The position numbers were made by a program, and so were the translations under genes. Below, piece after piece: positions 52,651-59,327 of a stretch of 64,000 nucleotides of DNA. The notes beneath the pieces were generated by a model. That model saw only the letters and a list, made by a program, of their open reading frames with translations, did not search any database and was not told where the DNA came from. Within the stretch, counting starts at the first letter, position 1. Every line of letters starts with the position of its first letter. Source of the DNA: Hyphomicrobium sp. (GTDB lineage: Bacteria; Pseudomonadota; Alphaproteobacteria; Rhizobiales; Hyphomicrobiaceae); contig RXJH01000004.1 in assembly GCA_003987725.1 (NCBI GenBank), positions 241,372-305,371 on the forward strand. Direction: 5' to 3'.

Positions 52651-53265
52651 ATGAAGACTTTATCTCGCGGTACGTGGATCGCACTTGCGGCCGTCGTCGC
52701 AGTTCCCGCGACCGTTGCTATCGCAAAAACGGCTGACAAAGCCGGTTGGAATATGACGCCCGAAACGCGTGCCCGCCTCGAAGAGGGCAAGCTGGCGATG
52801 GTGAAAACGGCGCTTCAGCTTACGCCCGATCAGGAGAAGCTCTGGGCTCCTGTGGAAACGCAAGTTCGCGAAGGGTTCAAAGCCCGGCAAGCGAGAATGG
52901 AAGAGTGGAAGAAGAAGCGCGAGGAGCGCAAAGCCGAGGAGGAGAAGGGTGGCGAGCAGAAGCGTCCCGATCTTGCCGACCGCTTCCAGAAAATCAGCCA
53001 GCGGATGGGCGAGCGGGCGGACCGCATGAAAGCGTTCTCGGGAGCGTTCTCACCGTTCTATGCATCGCTCTCGGATGAACAGAAGGATGTGTTGCGGCCT
53101 CTGATGCGGCAGCTCCTCCCTGGCGGTCATCACGGCCATAGGTTTGCCGGCGGATGGGGCCCGGGCGGCCGTCACGAAGGCGGCTGGTTCGGCCACGAAG
53201 GCAAAGGCGGCCCGATGCACGACCATGACGACGACGATCGCGGTGCTCCCGACAAGAAGGGCTAA
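52651..53265 (+). CDS. Spy/LTXXQ-type periplasmic protein with His/Gly/Asp-rich tail
   Basis: A 204-residue exported protein. Signal peptide (LSRGTWIALAAVVAVPATVAIA), then a helical domain with LTPDQEKLWAPVETQVREGFKARQARMEEW near residue 54 and SLSDEQKDVLRPLMRQLL near 145, the two LTxxQ-type repeats of CpxP/Spy chaperones. The C-terminal 50 residues are rich in His, Gly and Asp (GGHHGHRFAGGWGPGGRHEG, HDHDDDDRG), a likely metal-binding tail. AAGGAGA precedes the ATG. It is inferred to act in envelope or metal stress; no regulator is adjacent. Confidence 0.83.
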   Translation: MKTLSRGTWIALAAVVAVPATVAIAKTADKAGWNMTPETRARLEEGKLAMVKTALQLTPDQEKLWAPVETQVREGFKARQARMEEWKKKREERKAEEEKGGEQKRPDLADRFQKISQRMGERADRMKAFSGAFSPFYASLSDEQKDVLRPLMRQLLPGGHHGHRFAGGWGPGGRHEGGWFGHEGKGGPMHDHDDDDRGAPDKKG

Positions 53266-53305
53266 GCCAAGCTCAGCCTCGCGACTTCACCCTATTCCCC
53301 AACTT

Positions 53306-53333
53306 GCCGGGCATAAAAAGCCCGGCCTTTTTT
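53306..53333 (+). terminator. Terminator of the Spy-like gene
   Basis: GCCGGGC (53306-53312), loop ATAAAAA, GCCCGGC (53320-53326), then C and six T. It lies 41 bases past the stop of the Spy-like gene. Its downstream arm is shared with the minus-strand terminator described next. Confidence 0.88.
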
Positions 53334-53344
53334 ATGGGCCGGGC
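53313..53344 (-). terminator. Terminator of the DEAD-box helicase gene
   Basis: On the minus strand GCCCGGCCC (53344-53336) pairs with GGCCGGGC (53327-53320) and is followed by TTTTTAT. It lies 29 bases past the helicase stop. The arm 53320-53327 is also the second arm of the plus-strand terminator, so three related arms serve two opposite terminators. Confidence 0.85.
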
Positions 53345-53372
53345 TCAAACGTCCTAGGAGTTTCGAAAGCGC

Positions 53373-55271
53373 TTAGCGCGGGGGACGAACGCGGCTGCGA
53401 TCACCCTCTTCGCGGCGCTTCATGAACTTCGGCGCATCGGATCCGCCCTTCCATGAGGGACGGCCTTCGCCGCCGCCATGATGGGGCTTTCTCGGTCCGT
53501 GGCCGCCTTCCCGCTTGGCGGTGCCGGTTTCGTCACGATGACGTCCGGCAGGCCCGTGGTTGCGGTCCGGACGAGCACCGTCGGCGCGGCGGACGCCGTC
53601 CGTGTGGCGCGCATCGTCGCTGTGGCGAGACGGGCGGGCATGTCCACGGTTGTCGCCGCGATGGCCGCCAGCGCGATGTTCGCTCTGACGATGTTCAGAT
53701 TGGCGATTTTCGCCCTGGCGGTGTTCGCCCTGGCGGTGTTCGCCGTGGCGGTGTTCTCCCTGACGATGTTCGGATTGACGGTGTTCGCTCGGGCGATCGC
53801 CGCGCGGGCCGCGATGCGGGCCGTCATGACGAGGACGTTCCGCCGAACGCGGTTTGTGCTCGCGGTCGGCGACGCCGAACTTAGCGGCGCCTTCCGCTGC
53901 AGGTCCCGCAATCGATGCTGCGGGATCGTAGGGCCGGCGTTGCGGACGATCGCGACGGCGGTCATCTGAATGGCCGTTGGAACGATCCCCAGCCGGATGT
54001 TCGGAGCGATTCCGGCCGGCTCCGCCCTGGAATCCCGGACGGCCACGGTGGCCTTCGCCGCCACGTCCGCCGCGCGGTGCGCCTTGGCGGCGCGGAGCGT
54101 CGTCGTCACGACGGCGTTCCGGCATCGGCAGGACTTCGCCGCCGACATCATCCATCACGACGAGCGGCTGCTTCATCATTCGCTCGATGGCGCGGATTTC
54201 GCCGCGCTCTGACGGATCGCACAGCGAAATCGCGATGCCCGTGGTGCCCTTGCGGGCCGTGCGGCCGACGCGGTGCACGTAGGTCTCGGGATCGAGCGGC
54301 ATATCGAAGTTGACGACGTGCGTAATGTTCGAAACGTCGATGCCGCGGGCGGCGATGTCGGTTGCGACGAGAACGCGGATGTGTCCCAGCGTGAAATCGT
54401 TGAGTGCGCGCTGGCGGGCGTTCTGCGCCTTGTTGCCGTGGAAGGCCGCCGAGCTGATGCCCGCCATGCCCAGCCGGTCGGCGACGCGGTCAGCGCCACG
54501 CTTCGTTCGCGTGAAGACGATGACACGCTTGGCTTCTTCATCGGCGAGGATGGTGTGGAGACGGCTTTGCTTTTCCGGCGTCCTGACCATCATGATCTTC
54601 TGATCGATACGATCGACGACAATGGTCTTCGAGGAGAGGTCGATCCGGTAGGGGTCCTGCAGAATATCGTAGGCGAACTTCTTGATCTCGGCGGGCATCG
54701 TTGCCGAGAAGAGGGCGGTCCGGCGCTTTTGCGGGATCAGCGAAACGATCTTATTGATGTCGCGGATAAAGCCCATGTCGAACATGCGATCGGCTTCGTC
54801 GATGACCAGCGTCTGCACGCCGGAAAGATCGCAGCTCCTCATGTTGACGTGATCGAGCAGACGGCCCGGGGTCGCGACGAGGACGTGCACGCCGCGCTTC
54901 AGAGCGTTGATCTGCGGACCCTTGCTCACGCCGCCGAGAACGACGGCGCGGCGGATGTTCATGTTACGCGAAAGCTTCGCGACTTCCTGGTCGATCTGAA
55001 CTGCGAGCTCGCGGGTCGGTGCGAGAATGAGGGCAACGACCTGCTTCCAGCCCGGCTCCAATCCCTCGGCAGCGATCTTGTTGAGGATCGGCAGGAGGAA
55101 GGTTGCGGTTTTGCCTGAACCCGTCTCGGCCATGCCGAGCAGGTCGCGGCCGTCCAGCTGCGGCTGGAGCGCCTGCTGCTGAATAGGAGTCGGCGTCGTG
55201 TACCCGCATTGTGTCAGGGCACGCGATAGAGGCTCGGCAAAACCGAAGGCCTCGAAAGTCTGTGTTGTCAA
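53373..55271 (-). CDS. DEAD-box RNA helicase (RhlE-like) with repetitive tail
   Basis: About 632 residues. The first 370 form a complete DEAD-box core: TFEAFGFAEPLSRALTQCGYTTPTPIQQQALQP (Q motif), MAETGSGKTATF, ATPGRLLDHV, LVIDEADRMFDMGF (DEAD), LFSATMP, VFTRTKRGADRVADRL, VATDIAARGIDVSNITHVVN and HRVGRTARKG. The remaining 260 residues are an Arg/Gly/His-rich disordered tail with a run of EHRQG/EHRQS pentapeptides. No ATG lies before the Q motif; TTG 55271 is the best start, and the promoter-like sequence at 55460-55487 excludes the far-upstream codons. Likely roles are ribosome assembly or cold adaptation. Confidence 0.92.
   Translation of the reverse strand: MTTQTFEAFGFAEPLSRALTQCGYTTPTPIQQQALQPQLDGRDLLGMAETGSGKTATFLLPILNKIAAEGLEPGWKQVVALILAPTRELAVQIDQEVAKLSRNMNIRRAVVLGGVSKGPQINALKRGVHVLVATPGRLLDHVNMRSCDLSGVQTLVIDEADRMFDMGFIRDINKIVSLIPQKRRTALFSATMPAEIKKFAYDILQDPYRIDLSSKTIVVDRIDQKIMMVRTPEKQSRLHTILADEEAKRVIVFTRTKRGADRVADRLGMAGISSAAFHGNKAQNARQRALNDFTLGHIRVLVATDIAARGIDVSNITHVVNFDMPLDPETYVHRVGRTARKGTTGIAISLCDPSERGEIRAIERMMKQPLVVMDDVGGEVLPMPERRRDDDAPRRQGAPRGGRGGEGHRGRPGFQGGAGRNRSEHPAGDRSNGHSDDRRRDRPQRRPYDPAASIAGPAAEGAAKFGVADREHKPRSAERPRHDGPHRGPRGDRPSEHRQSEHRQGEHRHGEHRQGEHRQGENRQSEHRQSEHRAGGHRGDNRGHARPSRHSDDARHTDGVRRADGARPDRNHGPAGRHRDETGTAKREGGHGPRKPHHGGGEGRPSWKGGSDAPKFMKRREEGDRSRVRPPR
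53676..53790 (-). repeat. 15-bp tandem repeats inside the helicase tail
   Basis: About eight copies of a 15-base unit (GTGTTCGCCCTGGCG and variants on the plus strand), each encoding five residues of the pattern E-H-R-Q-G/S on the minus strand. Units differ by a few substitutions but keep the frame, so selection or recent slippage maintains them. Confidence 0.85.
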
Positions 55272-55459
55272 AGTGAAAAAGTCCCAAGGGCTTCGCTCCC
55301 CGTGCAGCCTGTGCCGAGGTTCGTCCCATGGCCCACACCGGCGCTGTCGGGGTGCGGCCTTGTCTATAAGGATTGATCTCAATGCAGGGTCGAGCGCGGT
55401 GATTGAACCGCTTAAAGTGGCACGAGGACCCGAGCGCCATCGAAGAGCAATGAGGGGGT

Positions 55460-55487
55460 GTATCGTGGTGTTTGCATCAAAAGTCAA
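55460..55487 (-). promoter_or_regulatory. Possible promoter of the DEAD-box gene with long leader
   Basis: On the minus strand TTGACT (55487-55482) and GATACA (55465-55460) are separated by 17 bases. The leader from there to the TTG at 55271 would be about 180 bases, reminiscent of cold-shock-type leaders. Together with 55272-55572 having no other credible gene, this region is best seen as promoter plus untranslated leader. Confidence 0.4.
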
Positions 55488-55572
55488 GCAGTGGAAGGCG
55501 CGCGTGCGTCTCTGACGCGGTCATAATGAGCAAATTTTTCAAGACGTTGGCGTCCGGCTGGAAGCGGTGCCG

Positions 55573-56517
55573 TCAACGATGATCGCCGGCGATGGCGCGG
55601 CGCATGGCTTCCATGACGCCCGGTTCGGTCATCGAATGGCCGGCGTGATCGATGATCTCAAGGCGGGCGCTGGGCCATCTGGAGCTGAGCGCATAGGCGT
55701 TCTTCGGCGGGCACAGAAGGTCGTATCGCCCTTGGACGATGGTGCCGGGAATGCCTTCGAGCCGGGGCGCGTTTGCCAGCAATTCTCCCGGCTCCAGGAA
55801 GAAGCTGTTCTTGATGTAGTGCGCCTCGAAGATGGACGTCGGTGGCAACCGGGCGTCGCTCGCGACTTTTTCCGGCAAGGCGGCGTGCTTCGGCGCGAGT
55901 TCGGAGAGGGCGCGCTCATAGGCAAACCAGACGTGTGCGGACGATGCCTTGTCGGCGCGATCCGGACCGGTCAGCCGTTTGACATAAGCCGCCAGCGGAT
56001 CGTCGCGCTCGCCGGGCGGGAGATGATTGCAGAAGGCCTCGTACAACTCGGGGCGGAAAACCTTGGGCCCCTCGACGAAGGCCCAGCGAACCTCGTCATC
56101 CGTGCCGAGGAAGAGCGCGCGTAGAACCAGGCCAGAAACTCTATGCGGATGGCGTTCGGCGTAGGCGAGGGCGAGGGTCGAACCCCAGGAACCGCCGACG
56201 AGCAGCCATTTTTCGATTCCGAAATGATCGCGGACGTGTTCCAGGTCGGCGATCAGATGCTTCGTCGTGTTGGCTTCGCAGCAAAGGTAGGGGTGGCTGC
56301 GGCCTGCGCCGCGCTGGTCAATTAGAAAGACATGATCGCGCGCCGGATCGAACAGTGTGCGGTGCAAAGTCTGCGAGCCGCTACCGGGGCCGCCGTGCAG
56401 GAAGACGACGGGGCGTCCGCCTTTCGTTCCGACCTCCTCGACATAAATCCAATGCCCGTCGCCGACGGCGAGCATGCGGGCATCGAAGGGCCGGAAGGTT
56501 TCGGGAAGAGTCTTCAT
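55573..56517 (-). CDS. pip: Proline iminopeptidase, copy 2
   Basis: A 314-residue S33 peptidase: VVFLHGGPGSGSQTLHRTLFDP, LIDQRGAGRSHPY, the nucleophile elbow GGSWGSTLALAYAERHPHRV, GIPGTIVQGRYDLLCP (Asp) and IDHAGHSMTEPGV (His). It shares the whole domain layout with the protein at 22482-23453 but differs at many positions, so the two are not a recent duplication. ATG 56517 is used; a GTG six codons upstream is possible. A 29-codon frame ends just before the ATG. Confidence 0.91.
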   Translation of the reverse strand: MKTLPETFRPFDARMLAVGDGHWIYVEEVGTKGGRPVVFLHGGPGSGSQTLHRTLFDPARDHVFLIDQRGAGRSHPYLCCEANTTKHLIADLEHVRDHFGIEKWLLVGGSWGSTLALAYAERHPHRVSGLVLRALFLGTDDEVRWAFVEGPKVFRPELYEAFCNHLPPGERDDPLAAYVKRLTGPDRADKASSAHVWFAYERALSELAPKHAALPEKVASDARLPPTSIFEAHYIKNSFFLEPGELLANAPRLEGIPGTIVQGRYDLLCPPKNAYALSSRWPSARLEIIDHAGHSMTEPGVMEAMRRAIAGDHR

Positions 56518-56837
56518 GTTCAATTTGCTGAGCACGCTTTTTCATAAACGGCAAGATCAGCCGGTAAGGCGTTCGCAACCATCGCCAATAGAAAGACAAC
56601 CGGATACATGGCCAGCCGTCGTAGGACCGTCACGGTGGGTATGTCAGTTTTCGGGAATTGCGGCGGCCGGAGGATGTTATTATGCGTCTTATAGCCGTCG
56701 GGCAGACGTTGCAAAACTTCTGGTTTCCAGGTCGGAACGAATTGACGAAATTCGAGACGATACCTACGTCCTCACACGCCACAAATTGGATCGTGGAGCG
56801 TTATGAAGATCAGACGCCGGTCTCAATGGAGTAAAAT
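56518..56837. other. Intergenic region with a doubtful short frame
   Basis: These 320 bases separate the divergent pip and exported-protein genes. A minus-strand frame at 56609-56520 encodes 29 residues (MYPVVFLLAMVANALPADLA...) and stops two bases before the pip ATG, so it could be a leader peptide coupled to pip, but it may be chance. Nothing else was recognised. Confidence 0.35.
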
Positions 56838-57272
56838 ATGATCCAGAACAAATTTCGGATTGCGAACCGTGCATTGACGATTGGCGTAACGCTTGCTGCA
56901 GCCTTGGGCATGAGTTTTGCGGGCTTCTCCGCGGCGCGCGCGGCGGAATCTGCGGCGCTCGTGGGGACATGGGCCGGGAATGGCTCGATCAGCTTTTCTT
57001 CCGGCACCAAGGAAGGCGCGAGGTGCCGGGCGCACTTCGCGAAGACCGGCGCGACGAGCTACATTATGTCGGCTTCGTGCGCCACCGCCTCAGCCAGGGT
57101 CGACCAGTCAGCCGAGCTGAGCAGAGTCGGTGCAAACAGCTACGTCGGAAGCTTCTTCAATCAGCAATATAACACCGGTGGCCAGATCCGCATCACGGTC
57201 AACGGCCGTAGCGGGTACGTACGGCTTTCGGGCGAGGCCGGCACCGCGGTTTTCAACTTGAGCAAGCGCTAA
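56838..57272 (+). CDS. Exported hypothetical protein, beta-rich
   Basis: A 144-residue protein with signal peptide (ALTIGVTLAAALGMSFAGFSAARAA). The mature domain is beta-strand-rich (ALVGTWAGNGSISFSSG, NSYVGSFFNQQYNTGGQIRI, SGYVRLSGEAGTAVFNLSKR) with two cysteines (ARCRAHFAK and SASCATAS) likely forming a disulfide. Similar exported proteins are common in Hyphomicrobiales but have no assigned role. GGAG lies six bases before the ATG. Confidence 0.75.
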   Translation: MIQNKFRIANRALTIGVTLAAALGMSFAGFSAARAAESAALVGTWAGNGSISFSSGTKEGARCRAHFAKTGATSYIMSASCATASARVDQSAELSRVGANSYVGSFFNQQYNTGGQIRITVNGRSGYVRLSGEAGTAVFNLSKR

Positions 57273-57551
57273 TTCCGAAAGATTTCCAGCTATAGCGGCA
57301 TGCGGGGCTTACGCTTCGCGTGCCGGTCGCGCGATCCGCTTTTTCTCCCTGCATGATGATCTTTCCGATCCGCGCCGGTCTCGATCGTGCGTGGCTGATG
57401 CATTTCTCATACGCGCCGCGCATGCGTTTTATTGTATTTTGACTTCATCGCTGATTCGCTCCCGGGGACATGCCGCATCGCGGGTCCGTACGTGGCGCGA
57501 GGCAAGACCTTCGGCGACATGCCTCTCACATCGCCACACTCGGAGCTCCCT

Positions 57552-58142
57552 ATGTCGCGCATCCTTCTCAGGGCAGCCATAGCTGTGCTGCTGCTCGTAA
57601 CATCCTTGCATTCCGCTTCGGCCGATACGATCGACGCGTCGACGCTGACCTGTCGCGACCTTGCTGAAAAAGCCGGGTCGTCCGACAAAACTTCGGTATA
57701 TGGCGCGACCGTCGTTCTCTACTGGATGGCTGGCTATCAGGCGACCGCCGAGCAGGGCACGGTCGTCGACTTCGACAACCTGTCGAAGGAGTTCGCCGCT
57801 ACGACGGAGTTCTGCGGCCAGAACCCGACCGTCGGCGTCATGTCGGCATCCGAGAAATTCATGGGCGAGAATGCCGAGGACCAGACGTCCAAAGCTATCG
57901 ACCTCGCGATCTTGAAGTGCGAGGCCGTCAATACCACGAAGGAAGACGAGACCGACGGGCTCGGGCAGATCCTGATGTGGCTCGCTGGCTATCATGCGAG
58001 CGTCGCCAAGAGCACCGTCATCGACATGGACAAGTTCGGCGAGAGCGTTACCAAGATGGCGACCTACTGCGCAGAAAATCCGCAAATGGGCCTCTTCACC
58101 GCCAGCGAAAAGTTTATGAGCGAAGAAGGCGACGGGGAGTAA
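57552..58142 (+). CDS. Exported protein with two HdeA-like repeats
   Basis: A 196-residue protein. Signal peptide (ILLRAAIAVLLLVTSLHSASA) then two homologous segments of about 75 residues. Repeat 1 contains LTCRDLAEK, VVLYWMAGYQATAEQGTVVDFDNL, EFCGQNPTVG and ASEKFMGE; repeat 2 contains LKCEAVNTT, QILMWLAGYHASVAKSTVIDMDKF, YCAENPQMG and ASEKFMSE. Each repeat has one cysteine pair, as in the acid-stress chaperone HdeA, which is normally one domain. The assignment to the HdeA fold is from pattern only. GGAG precedes the ATG. Role in periplasmic acid protection is inferred. Confidence 0.75.
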   Translation: MSRILLRAAIAVLLLVTSLHSASADTIDASTLTCRDLAEKAGSSDKTSVYGATVVLYWMAGYQATAEQGTVVDFDNLSKEFAATTEFCGQNPTVGVMSASEKFMGENAEDQTSKAIDLAILKCEAVNTTKEDETDGLGQILMWLAGYHASVAKSTVIDMDKFGESVTKMATYCAENPQMGLFTASEKFMSEEGDGE

Positions 58143-58218
58143 GCGGCGGGTTCGAGGCGGCCTGCCGGGCTAGGCGCCGACATCCAGCCGACGATTGGCG
58201 ACCTCTATGCTGAGGCTT

Positions 58219-58250
58219 GCCTGGATCCCGGCCTACGCCGGGATGACGGC
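58219..58250. repeat. Palindromic dispersed-repeat unit
   Basis: CCTGGATCCCGGCCTACGCCGGGATGACGG contains the perfect inverted repeat ATCCCGGC-CTAC-GCCGGGAT. Units of this form (GGATCCCGG...CCGGGATGACG) are abundant intergenic repeats in many alphaproteobacterial genomes. Only this one copy was noticed in the window. Confidence 0.6.
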
Positions 58251-58270
58251 GAGAGTGCAGAAATTTCATT

Positions 58271-58320
58271 CTGCTCGTCGGCGTCGCCGAGCTGAGCATT
58301 GAGCCTTTCGACGAGGTCGG
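58271..58320 (-). repeat. Fragment copy of the mutase gene 3' end (copy B)
   Basis: By eye 45 of 50 bases equal 59340-59389 at the end of the mutase gene. The minus-strand frame reads PDLVERLNAQLGDADEQN against [16 protein letters not shown] in the real enzyme. It has no start or other mutase sequence around it. Confidence 0.75.
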
Positions 58321-58477
58321 GCTGGATAAACGACAATCATGAAATTCTGGGCGTGCCTCTCAACGAAGCCGACCGTGAATAGGGTTGCAACCAACTGTGG
58401 ATAGGTCTGAAAATTGCGGGACTTCGTACCCTGCACTTTACACTATGCCAAAGTGATTCGCTCAGAGATCGGGTACG

Positions 58478-58990
58478 ATGGCGAAGTTGAAACCGGAGAC
58501 CAACTGGAGTTCGGAATACGTCAAGGTTCACCCACAATTTGGCGAAATATCTGCAATTCTAAATTTGGTCCCGCGGAACATTTCTGTGAAAGTGGAGGAC
58601 AAATACCGCGAATTTGAAGATATCAGCGACCTTCGACAATTTTGGAAACGGTTGCACCTGCCGCTCCATATAACTTTCGAGGACCGTGAAACCGAATATT
58701 ACTCCCATTCTTATTTGACGTTGGTAGTGGATGACCTGGGTTCGGTGCTGATCGGGTATAGCAGGACACCGGCGCTAGTTCAGTTGAGCGATGAGATCTG
58801 GAGATGTCTCACCGCCATTAAATCGGGAAAACATGGAAGATCGAGAGCTGTGTTGCCAAACGAACTTGATGGCCATCGCAGAACAATGGACGGTCAATCT
58901 TTTTTGCAAAGAAACAGCGATAATCTATTTGTAACAATCGTGGGCGGATTGGCCGTTGCGTTATTCGTTTATTACTTCAGGCTCGGTTGA
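58478..58990 (+). CDS. Hypothetical tail-anchored protein, AT-richer
   Basis: A 170-residue protein without recognised family. The soluble part has beta-like segments (FEDISDLRQFWKRLHLPLHITFEDRETEYYSHSYLTLVVDD, LGSVLIGYSRTPALVQLSDE), and the last 22 residues are a membrane helix (NLFVTIVGGLAVALFVYYFRLG), i.e. a tail anchor. Base composition is clearly less GC-rich than the neighbours and codon use differs (AAA, GAA, ATT, TTT frequent), suggesting acquisition by transfer. It lies between two fragment copies of the mutase gene end (58271-58320 and 59007-59052). Confidence 0.65.
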   Translation: MAKLKPETNWSSEYVKVHPQFGEISAILNLVPRNISVKVEDKYREFEDISDLRQFWKRLHLPLHITFEDRETEYYSHSYLTLVVDDLGSVLIGYSRTPALVQLSDEIWRCLTAIKSGKHGRSRAVLPNELDGHRRTMDGQSFLQRNSDNLFVTIVGGLAVALFVYYFRLG

Positions 58991-59006
58991 GTTGGTAGCG
59001 ACTTGT

Positions 59007-59052
59007 TCCGCCGCCTGCTTGTCAGGATCGCTGGGCTGAGGGTTGAGCTTTT
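59007..59052 (-). repeat. Fragment copy of the mutase gene 3' end (copy C)
   Basis: By eye 38 of 46 bases equal 59332-59377 of the mutase gene, including 14 identical bases at one end and 11 at the other. On the minus strand it reads KKLNPQPSDPDKQAAE against [16 protein letters not shown]. It lies between the stop of the tail-anchored gene and the small gene at 59086. Confidence 0.72.
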
Positions 59053-59085
59053 TGGGGCCGGCGGTTTTAGGGCGGGACGGGCCTA

Positions 59086-59292
59086 CTATTCCCCGTCTCT
59101 CTGTTCGCTTGCGAATTCTTCCTCGAGTTCGTGCTCCAGCTTCACGAGATCATCCGGCAGGGGCATGCCGGTTGCTTTGATCTGGTTCAGCTTCTCTCTC
59201 AGCGAGAGGTAGATCTCGTGTCGATCCTGGGGCTCGTTCTGCATCTCGGTGAGCAGTAACGAAATCTCCGTCTTCAGTTGGTCGAAGGCCAT
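59086..59292 (-). CDS. Small hypothetical protein next to the mutase gene
   Basis: A 68-residue acidic helical protein (MAFDQLKTEISLLLTEMQNE, then PQDRHEIYLSLREKLNQIKATGMPLPDDLVKLEHELEEEF). AGGTAGGGA precedes the ATG at good spacing. It starts 35 bases after the mutase stop on the same strand and is probably co-transcribed. Helical segments suggest a protein-protein contact role; no family name is known to me. Confidence 0.68.
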   Translation of the reverse strand: MAFDQLKTEISLLLTEMQNEPQDRHEIYLSLREKLNQIKATGMPLPDDLVKLEHELEEEFASEQRDGE

Positions 59293-59327
59293 GATCCCTA
59301 CCTTTCACGAAAGGGAAATGCAGGCGA

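Larger units (their letters stand above)
58143..58477. other. Intergenic region with dispersed-repeat hairpin and a mutase-gene fragment
   Basis: No gene is seen in these 335 bases. They contain a perfect hairpin of a dispersed repeat type (58225-58244) and, at 58271-58320, a stretch 45/50 identical to the 3' end of the methylmalonyl-CoA mutase gene. The rest is unremarkable. Confidence 0.6.

Noticed and set aside
53690-53790. CRISPR-like periodic repeat
   Set aside because: The period is 15 bases without spacers and encodes pentapeptides in frame within the helicase tail.
58389-58400. DnaA-box-like TGTGGATAG
   Set aside because: A single eight-of-nine match without clustering, AT-rich unwinding region or dnaA/parA-type neighbours does not indicate an origin.
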